A DNA stretch of 45,694 bases from assembly GCA_001310375.1 (NCBI GenBank), contig BAXC01000026.1:1-45694 (forward strand), read 5' to 3'. Every line of letters starts with the position of its first letter. Positions within the stretch are counted from its first letter, which is position 1. Below are positions 36,250 to 45,258 of the stretch, piece by piece. The notes under the pieces were generated by a model that saw nothing but the letters and a program-made list of their open reading frames with translations, searched no databases and had not been told where the DNA came from. Source of the stretch: Bacillus sp. JCM 19041. Lineage in GTDB: Bacteria > Bacillota > Bacilli > Bacillales > Bacillaceae_D. A program made the position numbers and the translations under genes.

Positions 36250-37503
36250 ATGAATAAACTGACTATTAAGATTTTAATTGGTCTTTTTCTAGGTGCACTT
36301 GTAGGTCTCGTTTTGCCGCCACTTTACCAAGATGGTTTTAATTGGCTTAACCAATATGTGTTTGATCCAGCGGGATCAATCTTTTTACGTTTAATTATGA
36401 TGGTGGTTGTCCCACTTGTATTCTTTTCCCTTGTTATTGGTGTTTCTGATTTAGGAAACCCAAAACAACTTGGCCGGATGGGAATGAAAACAATTGCATT
36501 CTTCATGGCTACATCGGTCATTTCATTGTCGCTGGCACTTGCTGCTGCAAGCTTTATTAAACCAGGAAACCCTGGCCTACTAGGTGAGAGTGCAGCTGAA
36601 GACTATGAGGCTGCTGATTCCGTTCCAATTATGGATACGCTCGTTAATATCATTCCAGAAAATCCAATTGAATCAATGGCTAATATGGAGATGCTACAAA
36701 TTATTGCTTTTGCGTTATTTGTAGGTATTGCGATGGCCGTTCTTGGCGATAAAGTTAAAACAGTAAAAACGTTTTTTAATCAAGCAAATGAAATAATGAT
36801 GAAAATCGTAACGTTTGTTATGGGCTTTGCCCCATACGGTGCATTTGCTTTAATTGCATCTGCATTAGGTGAAGCTGGATGGGATGCAGTAGGATCATTG
36901 CTTTCTTACATGTTAACAGTTACAGGTGTTTTGATATTCCACTTGTTTGTTGTATATGGTTTAATTGTTTACTTCTTAGGTAATATGAGTCCATTTAAAT
37001 TCTTTAAAGGATTTGCACCTGCAATGACGATGGCATTTAGTTTATCAAGTTCGAATGCAGTCTTGCCTTTATCAATGAAATCAGCGCAAGAGAACCTTGG
37101 TGTCTCTAGACAAGTATCTGGATTTGTCCAACCACTTGGCGCTACCATTAACATGGATGGTACAGGGATTATGCAAGCCGTGGCTACTGTATTTATTGCC
37201 CAAGTGTATGCAACGAACTTGTCTTTAACAGAGATGCTTATTATTGTACTAACGGCTACACTTGCTAGTATTGGTACTGCTGGAGTACCGGGCGTTGGTA
37301 TGATTATGCTTGCAATGGTGTTAACATCTGTTGGCTTACCAACAGAAGCCATTGGGTTAATTATCGGTGTCGACAGAATTCTCGATATGCTCCGTACATC
37401 GGTCAATATTACTGGTGATGCTGTACTCGCTGTTATCGTCGATCGTTCTGAAAAGAAACGAGGCGCGATAGACGAAGACGGAAATGCTACTGAAGCATCG
37501 TAA
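36250..37503 (+). CDS. Dicarboxylate/amino acid:cation symporter (DAACS)
   Basis: A 417-aa Na+- or H+-coupled carrier of the GltP/DctA/GltPh family. The first helical hairpin shows the Ser-rich stretch AFSLSSSNAVLPLSM, then the NMDGT motif (ATINMDGTGIMQAV), the second hairpin SIGTAGVPGVGMIMLAMVL and the substrate loop GVDRILDMLRTSVNITGDAVLAVIV with the Asp and Arg/Thr/Asn that bind acidic amino acids. Glutamate, aspartate or C4-dicarboxylates are likely. It has its own terminator. The leader region of 200 bp is AT-rich without a clear operator. Confidence 0.93.
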   Translation: MNKLTIKILIGLFLGALVGLVLPPLYQDGFNWLNQYVFDPAGSIFLRLIMMVVVPLVFFSLVIGVSDLGNPKQLGRMGMKTIAFFMATSVISLSLALAAASFIKPGNPGLLGESAAEDYEAADSVPIMDTLVNIIPENPIESMANMEMLQIIAFALFVGIAMAVLGDKVKTVKTFFNQANEIMMKIVTFVMGFAPYGAFALIASALGEAGWDAVGSLLSYMLTVTGVLIFHLFVVYGLIVYFLGNMSPFKFFKGFAPAMTMAFSLSSSNAVLPLSMKSAQENLGVSRQVSGFVQPLGATINMDGTGIMQAVATVFIAQVYATNLSLTEMLIIVLTATLASIGTAGVPGVGMIMLAMVLTSVGLPTEAIGLIIGVDRILDMLRTSVNITGDAVLAVIVDRSEKKRGAIDEDGNATEAS

Positions 37504-37509
37504 AAATGA

Positions 37510-37544
37510 AGGGCTCGCATTATTTCATGCGGGCTCTTTTTTTT
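37510..37544 (+). terminator. Terminator after the symporter gene
   Basis: AGGGCTCGCAT with ATGCGGGCTCT (two G-U pairs), followed by eight T residues. Confidence 0.9.
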
Positions 37545-37606
37545 GAAGTAAATCGCGCATATAATAGATAAAGGATGTTAGACAGGAAGGAGACGTGTGG
37601 GTGTGT

Positions 37607-38884
37607 ATGAAGCTGCAAGAAGAGAAGGTTTTTAAAGACCCGGTGCATCGTTACATCCATGTCCGTGATCAACTTATTTGGGATTTGATTGGCACTAAGG
37701 AATTTCAGAGACTTAGACGAGTAAGGCAGCTTGGAACAACGTCATTGACGTTTCATGGTGCAGAGCATTCGCGGTTTAACCATTCTCTTGGGGTGTATGA
37801 GATTATGCGGAGACTCGTGTCCTCTTTTTCAGGTAAGCCATATTGGAATGAAGAGGACGAGCTTTTGGCACTAACGGCTGCGCTTCTACATGATATTGGT
37901 CATGGTCCTTTCTCCCATTCATTTGAAAAAGTGTTTAATACGGATCATGAAGAGTGGACGAGAATGATTATCCTTGGAGAAACAGAAGTGAATACGCTTT
38001 TACGCGAAGTAAATCCAAGCTTTCCTAAAGCGGTTGCTGAAGTAATTGAAAAAACATCAACAAATAAATTAGTGACAAGTATGATTTCTAGTCAGATTGA
38101 TGCTGATCGAATGGATTATTTGTTGAGGGATGCTTATTATACGGGTGTTAGTTACGGTCAATTTGACTTGGAGCGTATTTTACGTGTGATGCGTCCACAG
38201 CATGACCAAGTAGTTGTAAAGCAAAGTGGAATGCATGCAGTAGAAGATTACATTATGAGTCGGTACCAAATGTATTGGCAAGTGTATTTTCATCCGGTCA
38301 CACGAAGTTCAGAAGTGATTTTAAGTAAAATCTTATTGCGTGTGAAGAAGTTGCACAAAGATGGTTATGCATTTAAACAGCCGCCCGTTCATTTTCAGTC
38401 CATCTTTGATGGTGCCATTACACTCCATGACTATTTGCGCTTAGATGAATCGATTATGCAGTTTTACTTTCAGAGTTGGCAAGATGAAGATGACTCGATT
38501 TTAAGTGATTTATGCAAACGATTTTTGAATCGTCGTTTATTTGATTACGCTGAATTCCATCCGAATGAGCGTATGAATGATTGGCCAAAACTACGCTCTT
38601 TATTTCAACAAGCAGGAATTGATCCTGATTATTATTTAGTAATGGATTCGTCGTCTGATTTACCATACGATGTGTATCGTCCAGGTGAAGAAGAAAGAGT
38701 GCCGATTCATTTGCTTATGCCTAATGGGTCGTTAAAAGAACTTTCGAGTCAATCGGATGTCGTTGAATCAATTTCAGGCAAAAAGCGAACAGATCATAAA
38801 CTCTATTATCCAAAAGACTTATTTGAGCTTATTGATGATCAACAAATTCTAGGAGAAATCAAATCGATTATAGGATTTGATTAA
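37607..38884 (+). CDS. ywfO: HD-domain phosphohydrolase YwfO
   Basis: A 425-aa protein with an HD domain of the dGTPase/SAMHD1 type. Metal ligands are seen in AEHSRFNHSLGVYE (His), LLHDIGHGPFSHSFE (His-Asp) and QIDADRMDYLLRDAYYTGV (Asp). The C-terminal 150 residues are helical and not motif-rich. It probably removes triphosphate from dNTPs, as shown for a related Enterococcus protein (from memory). The start may be GTG 37601 or ATG 37607; GGAAGGAG lies 8 or 14 bases before. The next gene, ywgA, begins 13 bp after the stop, so they form an operon. Confidence 0.93.
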   Translation: MKLQEEKVFKDPVHRYIHVRDQLIWDLIGTKEFQRLRRVRQLGTTSLTFHGAEHSRFNHSLGVYEIMRRLVSSFSGKPYWNEEDELLALTAALLHDIGHGPFSHSFEKVFNTDHEEWTRMIILGETEVNTLLREVNPSFPKAVAEVIEKTSTNKLVTSMISSQIDADRMDYLLRDAYYTGVSYGQFDLERILRVMRPQHDQVVVKQSGMHAVEDYIMSRYQMYWQVYFHPVTRSSEVILSKILLRVKKLHKDGYAFKQPPVHFQSIFDGAITLHDYLRLDESIMQFYFQSWQDEDDSILSDLCKRFLNRRLFDYAEFHPNERMNDWPKLRSLFQQAGIDPDYYLVMDSSSDLPYDVYRPGEEERVPIHLLMPNGSLKELSSQSDVVESISGKKRTDHKLYYPKDLFELIDDQQILGEIKSIIGFD

Positions 38885-38897
38885 GGAGGAGGACGAT

Positions 38898-39410
38898 GTG
38901 CTTAACGATCATTTAAACGTGATGGCGCTCTTTTCGATGTCAGGTGAAGTAGTTGGCAGAAAAAAATTGCAGAAAATGGTCTATATTGCTAAACGCATGG
39001 GCTTTCCGTTTAATGAGCGCTACCATTTTCATCGATATGGACCCTATTCCGATGAATTAACGGTACGGTTGGAAGAGCTATGTAATTTAGGCTTTTTAGA
39101 GGAATATGAAGAAGATAAAGGGCATTACGCTCAGTATCGATATATTCTCTCAAGCCGGGGTGAGGACTTCTTAAAGATGTATCGTTCACCACTTTCGGTA
39201 TACGGACCGTTATGCAATTCTTTGAATACCAAGTCTTCCAGGTTTTTAGAGTTGTTATCGACGATCATCTATTTTGAAGGCCTGGAAAAGAGTATTCGTG
39301 ATGATAAAATTAGGCAGTTGAAAAAAAAGCAAAATTATACAGAACATGATTTCAAAGAAGCGTATACATATTTGAAAGAGTTGGAACAACATAGTCCCAC
39401 TTTAATGTAA
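38898..39410 (+). CDS. ywgA: YwgA-family protein
   Basis: A 170-aa cytoplasmic protein. It starts with GTG 38898 after AGGAGGAGG. The conserved stretch is SGEVVGRKKLQKMVYIAKRMGFPF, followed by YHFHRYGPYSDELT, LEELCNLGFLEE and YRYILSSRGEDFL, a pattern reminiscent of the winged-helix-like Panacea/SocA proteins and fitting Bacillus YwgA. The function is unknown. It follows ywfO in an operon, an order known in Bacillus. Confidence 0.9.
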   Translation: MLNDHLNVMALFSMSGEVVGRKKLQKMVYIAKRMGFPFNERYHFHRYGPYSDELTVRLEELCNLGFLEEYEEDKGHYAQYRYILSSRGEDFLKMYRSPLSVYGPLCNSLNTKSSRFLELLSTIIYFEGLEKSIRDDKIRQLKKKQNYTEHDFKEAYTYLKELEQHSPTLM

Positions 39411-39526
39411 AAAAATTGTTCATACAATTACATCTTGTTTGACATCCTTTTTGTAGTTGTGGACGATCGTTTTAGGTAAACTAACAGTATCTTAATACTA
39501 AGATAAATTCACCGTAGAAGAGAAGG

Positions 39527-39733
39527 GTGGGACCATTTGTGGTCAGCTTCGCATTGATTTTGCTGTTATTTGCTACTGGCATCCCGTTGCTTCTAATTTT
39601 AATGTTATATTCGCCGTTTCTTGGCTTAGCTGCAATTGCAGCTGTTTGTATAAATTGGTTTATTATTTCTTGGTTGTTGCACCGTAAACATCATCGGGTG
39701 CATCACGCACATAAAAAAGACGGTCTGTCGTAA
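39527..39733 (+). CDS. Small membrane protein with His-rich tail
   Basis: Up to 68 aa. Two hydrophobic helices (about 5-28 and 32-52) are followed by a His/Lys tail, LLHRKHHRVHHAHKK. The start is uncertain: GTG 39527 has almost no spacing from AGAAGG, and GTG 39539 has a weak AAGGGTGGG before it. I know no family. The stop codon lies in the loop of a 13-bp hairpin. The tail could bind metal, but that is only a guess from composition. Confidence 0.5.
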   Translation: MGPFVVSFALILLLFATGIPLLLILMLYSPFLGLAAIAAVCINWFIISWLLHRKHHRVHHAHKKDGLS

Positions 39734-39747
39734 AGACAGATCGTCTT
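39717..39747 (+). terminator. Hairpin around the stop codon of the small membrane gene
   Basis: AAGACGGTCTGTC (39717-39729), loop GTAAA containing the TAA stop, GACAGATCGTCTT (39735-39747). The tail AGTTTGTTG is only moderately T-rich, so it is a weak terminator. Confidence 0.55.
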
Positions 39748-39774
39748 AGTTTGTTGACAAAATTCAGTGATAAC

Positions 39775-39930
39775 GAGACCGCAGGCAAGATTTTTACTGA
39801 TTAGTGAATAGAGGATGCGTTTCCCGCTTTGTCCTCGCTCCCGGCATACACTGCGCTTTCCGCGCGAGTCTATGTGTATGCGTCCGCTAGTTAGAGATGG
39901 TATCACTAAAGCACTCTCGAACTTCAATTG
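39775..39930 (-). repeat. Degenerate GC-rich intergenic repeat, copy 2
   Basis: On the minus strand GCGCGGAAAGCG, GTGTATGCCGGGAGCGAGG, ACAAAGCGGG repeats the core of the element at 24546-24662. The stretch is clearly richer in G+C than its flanks and codes for nothing evident. Confidence 0.5.
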
Positions 39931-39941
39931 ACCCAATAATA

Positions 39942-39970
39942 CCTCTAAGATAAAATCTCAGAGGCATTTT
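39942..39970. terminator. CCTCTGAGA-family hairpin, fourth copy
   Basis: CCTCTAAGAT pairs with TCTCAGAGG (39956-39964) with one mismatch, then CATTTTGTCTAC. It lies between convergent genes. The T-tract is poorer than in the other copies. Confidence 0.6.
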
Positions 39971-40012
39971 GTCTACGGTCCGTCGTCGTAAAACAGACTG
40001 TCTTTTTTATCT

Positions 40013-40198
40013 TTATTTATCACTTTGTAAGACGCCGCCAACAGCAAAATTCTCTTGCTTCATTTCTTCAATAACGACAGAAACCCGTTCAGCTGGTGAA
40101 TTGATTGTTTCTGACACCGCCGCAGTCACACGCTCAACTAACGCACGTTTTTGTTCAGTCGTTCGGCCTTCGAGGATTTGAATATTGACAATAGGCAT
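40013..40198 (-). CDS. ywhB: 4-oxalocrotonate tautomerase family protein YwhB
   Basis: A 61-aa tautomerase subunit. Pro follows the start Met (MPIVNIQILEGRTTEQKR), the catalytic base after Met removal; the helix ALVERVTAAVSETINSPAERVSVVIEEM and the C-terminal FAVGGV follow. Such proteins form hexamers. The physiological substrate is unknown. AAAGGGG precedes ATG 40198, and TATAAT on the minus strand (40236-40231) is a likely -10. Confidence 0.93.
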   Translation of the reverse strand: MPIVNIQILEGRTTEQKRALVERVTAAVSETINSPAERVSVVIEEMKQENFAVGGVLQSDK

Positions 40199-40262
40199 GA
40201 AAAAGCCCCTTTCATCTTAAGGTATCTCTATTATACCAGAAGGAAGGGGGCAATGATTCATA

Positions 40263-40921
40263 TTACAGTTCGTTAAAAACCATTAGAGTATCAAACACAT
40301 CTGAATCAATTAAATCGGCAACGAGAACATAGCGATCTGGTGCATCACCGATAAAATCAAAGGGATAGCAAGTCGTTACAGTTAATTGTGCATCGTCTGT
40401 TGGAACAATGACGGTACGGTCATCTGCATCCACAATCCGAACGGTGTGGATTAAGTACGTATAACTGCCACTTTTTGTTTCGACAACAAGTTCATCACCT
40501 TCTCCAACTTCACCAAGTTTACGGAAGACGGTATCGCGGTGACCAGAAAGGACAGAGTTATCTGCTTCTCCAGGAAGGACACTATCAGCAAAATGGCCAA
40601 CACCTTTATCGAGTTCGTCATCCCCCGTTCCATGAATGATTGGATGGTTGCGTTTAATTTTGGAATTGTAAGAGTACCCATGTCCTCGCCAACCGTTGGC
40701 TGCCATTCAGAAACAGCCATTTCGTAAGCGGGGATCTCTTCTGATTCAGTTGTAACAGGCGGCGCCACGGCTGTTTCAACTGGTGTTGTTTTGTAAAGAA
40801 AGTAACCATAAAGCAGTTTGAAACCTGTTGTTGAAGTAAGCCAAATGCCTCCCCCTAAAAGAGAGAAGGCAAGTACGAGTAAAACAATCTTTTTCCGACT
40901 TCGTTTTTTAAACCGTGCCAA
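40263..40921 (-). CDS. srtD: Class D sortase, one frameshift
   Basis: About 219 aa after repair of one missing base near 40658 (KLNATIPIIHGTG restored). An N-terminal membrane anchor (about 12-32) precedes the sortase barrel. The catalytic His is in LSGHRDTVF, Cys in VTTCYPFDFIG, and Arg in APDRYVLV. The TTCYPF and GDAPDRYV motifs are those of class D enzymes, which cut LPxTA-like signals. It starts with TTG 40921, directly after the TAG stop of the surface protein, so translation is coupled. The neighbouring protein carries a matching PNTA signal. Confidence 0.9.
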
Positions 40922-42058
40922 CTATGCGACCTTCTTTTCACGCAAGACACGACGAGAAAGAATAATCCCACTGACCATTAAACCAAAACCAAGCAAAATA
41001 TAAAGCGGATAATTGGTAGCTGTATTAGGCATTTTCGCTCCAGCTACTGTTTTGGTTACTTTACCGTTTGCATCACGCTCGGCTGCGGTATTGCTTTCTG
41101 TTTTGTTTGTATCCTTATGAGCTGGCGTTTCAACTTTATCTTTGTTCGGAAGTAACGTCTCAGGTGCTGGTTTTTTAGGCTTTTCGGTAATGACTTTTCC
41201 GATTTCAGTCACATCTTCAACGACTTTTTTAACAAAGTGTGAGTTGAACATTTCCGCTGTTATATAAAAATCAGCTAAAAAGTAACCATCTGCATCATAA
41301 AGTTCGATAAGCAAATCATAACCTTTAATCGCTTCACCACTAATTAATGTTTTATAATCGATTGGTTTTTTATCTTCACCTACACGGTCAAGATAATATT
41401 TTGGATGTAAGTCAAGAACATCAATCGCTTTTTCACCAATAGAGAACAATTCAGCTACATCCGCTGCGCTAAGTTCACGAATTGATTCAAACCCTTCAAA
41501 TGCATAACTACGTTGTTTAAGGTCTTCTAATTCATTTGAAAGTTGAGGATTTGTTTCACTAATGTACCAAAAATGTTCATAGAGAGCCCATTCCTCTTCA
41601 TAACTTAAAGAAAACTCTTTAAGAAAACCTTCAAAATCAGGGAAGTAAGGACCCCAATCCTCTTCTATTATAGTAAGGATGACATCAACAATGACGTAAA
41701 ATGTATTGTAGAACAAAAAGTCGCTATAAGGCATTCCAATCCATTCGTCTAAAATGAAGTCAAGTTCTTCGCGGTCATAGCCGTAGTCTGCCGATAATTC
41801 ATCGAGGATTTCATTTATAGACTCATCTGTCAAACGAGGCCCTAAAAAATCAGCTAGCTCGTCCACATTTTCAAATTGATAAAATGTTGTTCCATCCCAC
41901 CAGTACATAAGGTGTTCAGCTAAATCTTTCTCACTTACTCCTACTTCCTCTAAGTAAGCGTCAAATTCAGCGTCATCAAATCCATGTGCAAGGCTTGTTA
42001 GTGGATTAGAAAGGATAAAGACAAGTGTTAATAACATTAAAACAAACGACTTTTTCAT
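40922..42058 (-). CDS. Acidic cell-surface protein with MPNTA sorting signal
   Basis: A 378-aa secreted protein with a signal peptide (residues 1-24, SLAHG at the cleavage region), a strongly acidic body rich in Asp, Glu, Phe and Tyr, and a Lys/Pro/Thr-rich wall-spanning stretch (about 280-335). The end is a sorting signal: MPNTATNYP, a hydrophobic helix, then RRVLREKK. Met replaces the usual Leu of LPNTA. This layout fits the processed acidic surface proteins that accompany class D sortases in Bacillus. The sortase gene follows at once. An acidic surface suits high pH or salt. Its own activity is unknown. Confidence 0.88.
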   Translation of the reverse strand: MKKSFVLMLLTLVFILSNPLTSLAHGFDDAEFDAYLEEVGVSEKDLAEHLMYWWDGTTFYQFENVDELADFLGPRLTDESINEILDELSADYGYDREELDFILDEWIGMPYSDFLFYNTFYVIVDVILTIIEEDWGPYFPDFEGFLKEFSLSYEEEWALYEHFWYISETNPQLSNELEDLKQRSYAFEGFESIRELSAADVAELFSIGEKAIDVLDLHPKYYLDRVGEDKKPIDYKTLISGEAIKGYDLLIELYDADGYFLADFYITAEMFNSHFVKKVVEDVTEIGKVITEKPKKPAPETLLPNKDKVETPAHKDTNKTESNTAAERDANGKVTKTVAGAKMPNTATNYPLYILLGFGLMVSGIILSRRVLREKKVA

Positions 42059-42312
42059 TGTGTTCCCCCTGTATTCAATTGTCAGATTTTTAAGTGCAAA
42101 TGAATTATATACCTATATAAAGCGATTTGTCAGCAAAATAAATGATATTTTATAAAAAATTTATAATATAGTTAAAATACGCCTGATTTCGACTAAATGC
42201 TCTCTATTACACGTTTTAACTTAATTACGCTGTAGTTTAGGATGCAGATGCTGAATCAAAGCTTTGATTATGATACACTTATCCGAAAGAGTAAGTATTA
42301 AAGAGAGGGCGG

Positions 42313-42861
42313 ATGAACGTGGATTTGCTCAATAATGATAACTTGAAGAAAGCCAAGAAAAAATCGTCGAACTTTACGATTCTTAGCAATGATTCCAATG
42401 ATGGACATGGGGGATACGGAGCTGGAACGATTAACTTAGATCATGTAACACCTGTGTTTATCGATATTGATGAAGCAGAGGCGTTTGTTGATATGGGTGC
42501 TTTGCACGCGCGAGCACAAGTAGAGAAGCGGGTAAAGTTTATCCCAAATGAAGATGAAGTACCAACAGAGGGTATGAAGCGTTATTGGCTTGTTTGGATT
42601 ACGATAGGAACGAGAGATAAAAAGCCTTATTACAGCGGTGTCGCTGGTTGTTATATGACGGTAAATAAACAAGCAAAGCGTGGCTATAAAAGTATGCCAG
42701 AACATGTGAACAACATGGATAAGTCGATTAAAGGGAAAGTATTTGTCAGTCAAATGGATTATTCATCAAGGCAGGCACTTAAAGATTTTTTGAAAAACCA
42801 CAATGAAGACATGTACGCTCATTCAGAAGCAGAGTTACATGATGCTTTAGATGCAAATTAA
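42313..42861 (+). CDS. ywhD: YwhD-family protein
   Basis: A 182-aa cytoplasmic protein. SNDSNDGHGGYGAGTINLDHVTPVFID near the start and MKRYWLVWITIGTRDKKPYYSGVAGCYMTVNKQAKRGYKSMPEHVN in the middle match Bacillus YwhD. The function is unknown. It is close to ywhB in B. subtilis too. The start may be ATG 42313 after GAGGGCGG. A shared terminator lies between it and pepF. Confidence 0.9.
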   Translation: MNVDLLNNDNLKKAKKKSSNFTILSNDSNDGHGGYGAGTINLDHVTPVFIDIDEAEAFVDMGALHARAQVEKRVKFIPNEDEVPTEGMKRYWLVWITIGTRDKKPYYSGVAGCYMTVNKQAKRGYKSMPEHVNNMDKSIKGKVFVSQMDYSSRQALKDFLKNHNEDMYAHSEAELHDALDAN

Positions 42862-42942
42862 AATTTGAACAAATTGTGAATTAAGGTGAGCGAGCCTTGT
42901 TCTTTCTTGTTTGTTCTATTAATCTTAAAGAAGTACTAGGAC

Positions 42943-42984
42943 AAAAAAGCAGCCGGGGGGAAGTTATCCCTCGGCTGCTTTTTT
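42943..42984. terminator. Bidirectional terminator between ywhD and pepF
   Basis: AAAAAAGCAGCCGGGGG and CCCTCGGCTGCTTTTTT (one G-U and a small loop) with T-runs on both strands. Confidence 0.93.
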
Positions 42985-42986
42985 GC

Positions 42987-44773
42987 TTATAATTGTTTTA
43001 ATTCGGCAACAAGCTCAGAGAATTTTTTCATTGCTGCTTCAACAGGTTCAGGTGTTGTTAAATCAACTCCTGCTGCTTTAAGTAGTTCTAGTGGATCGTC
43101 GGAACTGCCGCTTTGTAAGAAAGTCTTATACGATTCGAGAGAACCTTCTTTGCCAGCGAGAATGTCTGTCGCGATTTGTATCGCTGACGCAAAGCCCGTA
43201 GCATACTGATACACATAAAATGCTCGATAAAAGTGAGGAATACGCGACCAGCCATATTTCACTTCGTCATCAAAGACGATGTCAGGACCGTTATATGTCC
43301 GGAACAGTTCTTCGTATAATTCATTTAAACTTTCCGCATCAAGCGGTTCGCCAGCTTCGGCTCTTTCGTGTGTCTGTTTCTCAAAATCAGCAAACATGAC
43401 TTGAGTAAAGAACGTGCCGCGAAATTGTTCAATAAAGTGGTTCAGGAGATAAGCACGCATTTTTTCGTCTTCTGTTTTATCAAGCATATGGTTAATGAGT
43501 AAGACTTCATTAACGGTAGAAGCTACTTCAGCGACAAAAATACGGTAACTTGCTGTAATTTGTGGCTGGTGTTTGCTTGAGTAATGACTATGAAGGCGTG
43601 GCCCATTTCATGAACAAGTGTAAACAAGCTATTTAAATCATCGTGGTGATTTAACAGGACAAATGGATGTACACCATAAACGCCCATATTATAAGCACCA
43701 GAACGTTTAGCCGGTGTTTCACGAACATCAATGAATCGTTTTTCTTTAAACTCTTTTAACAGCTCAATATAGTCGTCCCCGAGTGGTTGAAGTGCTTCAA
43801 GCATTGTTTCATATGCCTCTTCATAAGGGATTTCTGCTTTTACTCCCGGAACAATTGGGGCATTTAAGTCGTATTGTCGCAATTCATCTACGCCTAATTT
43901 GTCTTTGCGCAAGCGTGCGTATTCATGTAAAGGCTCAATATTGGTTTTCGCTGATTGAATAAGCTGGTCGTATACGGTTTGTTCAATATTGTCAGCGAAT
44001 AGGGCTTTTTGTAAAGCTGATTCATACTTACGTACTTTTGCGAGAGTGGCATTCGTTTTCACCTCTGCAGAAAGCGCTGTTGCTATCGTGTTGTTTAACT
44101 CTACATACGGTTTGTAATACGCTTTATAAGCTTCTTGGCGTTTTTCACGGTCTTCGTCTTCAATAAGCTTAGAATACATCCCTCGCGTTAGTTGCACTCG
44201 CTCTCCGTCTTCATTGGTAATATAACCAAACTGGATATCGGCGTTATTCAACATATTAAACGTATCGCTTGGGGCTTGGAAGGATTCACCTAGTTGCGAC
44301 AAGAGTTCTTCTTTTTCTTTAGTTAACACATGGTCTTTAAAACGGAAAGACTTCCATAGTTCGTCTTCGAAATATTCGAGTTCTTTTTCCTGGGAAATAA
44401 AATCACGTAATGTTTCTTCATCCAAGCTAAGCAAAAACGGCATAAAGAATGCGGTTGACTCACTCACTTTTACACCCAATTGCGTTGTTTTGGCGCTTAA
44501 TTTCTGCGCATGGGAATCGCGCGTATCAATATCGGTCAAAAACATTGTATAAGCAAATGCTTTTCGTAAGATGAATGACAGCTCTTCTTGTGTTTTCAAG
44601 AAGGAGAGTAAGCTTGAACCATCTTTGATCGCACCATCATACTGGATTAATTTATCAGCAAGTGAGTAGCTCTCATCCATATCTTTTTGCCATTCTTGAA
44701 CATTGGCATATAAATCAGTTAAATCCCATTTTTCATGATCTGGTACTTCATTGCGTGATTTGTATGTACTCAT
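42987..44773 (-). CDS. pepF: Oligoendopeptidase F (M3B metallopeptidase), one frameshift
   Basis: About 595 aa after repair of one missing T near 43585. It cleaves short peptides in the cytoplasm. The zinc site HEMGH (about residue 387, in LFTLVHEMGHAF) is right at the break; repaired, it continues HSHYSSKHQPQ, then IFVAEVASTVNEVLL with the third zinc ligand Glu. The C-terminal part (FRGTFFTQVMFADFEKQTHERAE and WSRIPHFYRAFYVYQYATGFA) is typical of PepF. I set the start at ATG 44773, which has TTAGGAG; the frame is open further up but without a ribosome site. Confidence 0.94.
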
Positions 44774-45034
44774 GTGGACACTCCTAACGAAAGTAAATTT
44801 CCTTATTCGTTCTAGTTTAGCACGCAAGCGGTAAATTATGTTTAAATCTGAGATATTATAAACATTCAAGAAGATTTGACAGTCTCTAAAAAGTATTTTC
44901 TTTAGACGATTATATTTATTAAAAAGGAATATAATTTTTATCGTTGAATAAGTTACACATATGTAATTTTTATTGTATGTTAGAGAGTTGTTACGAGAGC
45001 GTAAATATCTAGTGTAAATGAATCATGGCATAAA
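44774..45034. other. AT-rich region upstream of pepF
   Basis: About 260 bp with no supportable gene. It must hold the pepF promoter, though none stands out. Confidence 0.4.
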
Positions 45035-45095
45035 AGAAAAAGTCCTTTTCTAGTAGAGTAAAGTCACCACAACTCTACTCATAGAAAAGAGACTT
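45035..45095 (-). terminator. Terminator of a lost minus-strand gene
   Basis: On the minus strand AAGTCTCTTTTCTATGAGTA pairs with TACTAGAAAAGGACTT with two small bulges, then TTTCTTTTA. It is 47 bp after the stop of the fragment at 45142-45258. Confidence 0.6.
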
Positions 45096-45141
45096 CCCTA
45101 TCACTGATTTTACTACAGTTTGCCCAAGCCCTAGTTTGAAA

Positions 45142-45258
45142 TTAAGATCTAAATAAAGTGTGTCGGATTTGGTTCATTAAACTTAAGAAACGCAGGCCAT
45201 CAGCGTACGTTTCATACTGAGTTTGTCGACCTGTCACTTTACATTCCAATAGAATGAA
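45142..45258 (-). pseudogene. C-terminal fragment of an unidentified minus-strand gene
   Basis: About 38 codons open to a TAA stop: ILLECKVTGRQTQYETYADG, then LRFLSLMNQIRHTLFRS. The sequence looks like a real, conserved protein end and is followed by a terminator, but there is an in-frame stop just upstream and no start. I do not recognise the family. It may be the tail of a gene cut off by the transposase remnant next to it. Confidence 0.4.

Noticed and set aside
25..44773. Programmed ribosomal frameshifting as an explanation for the split genes
   Set aside because: The breaks differ in site, lack consistent slippery heptamers with downstream structures, and fall in genes that are not frameshifted in relatives.
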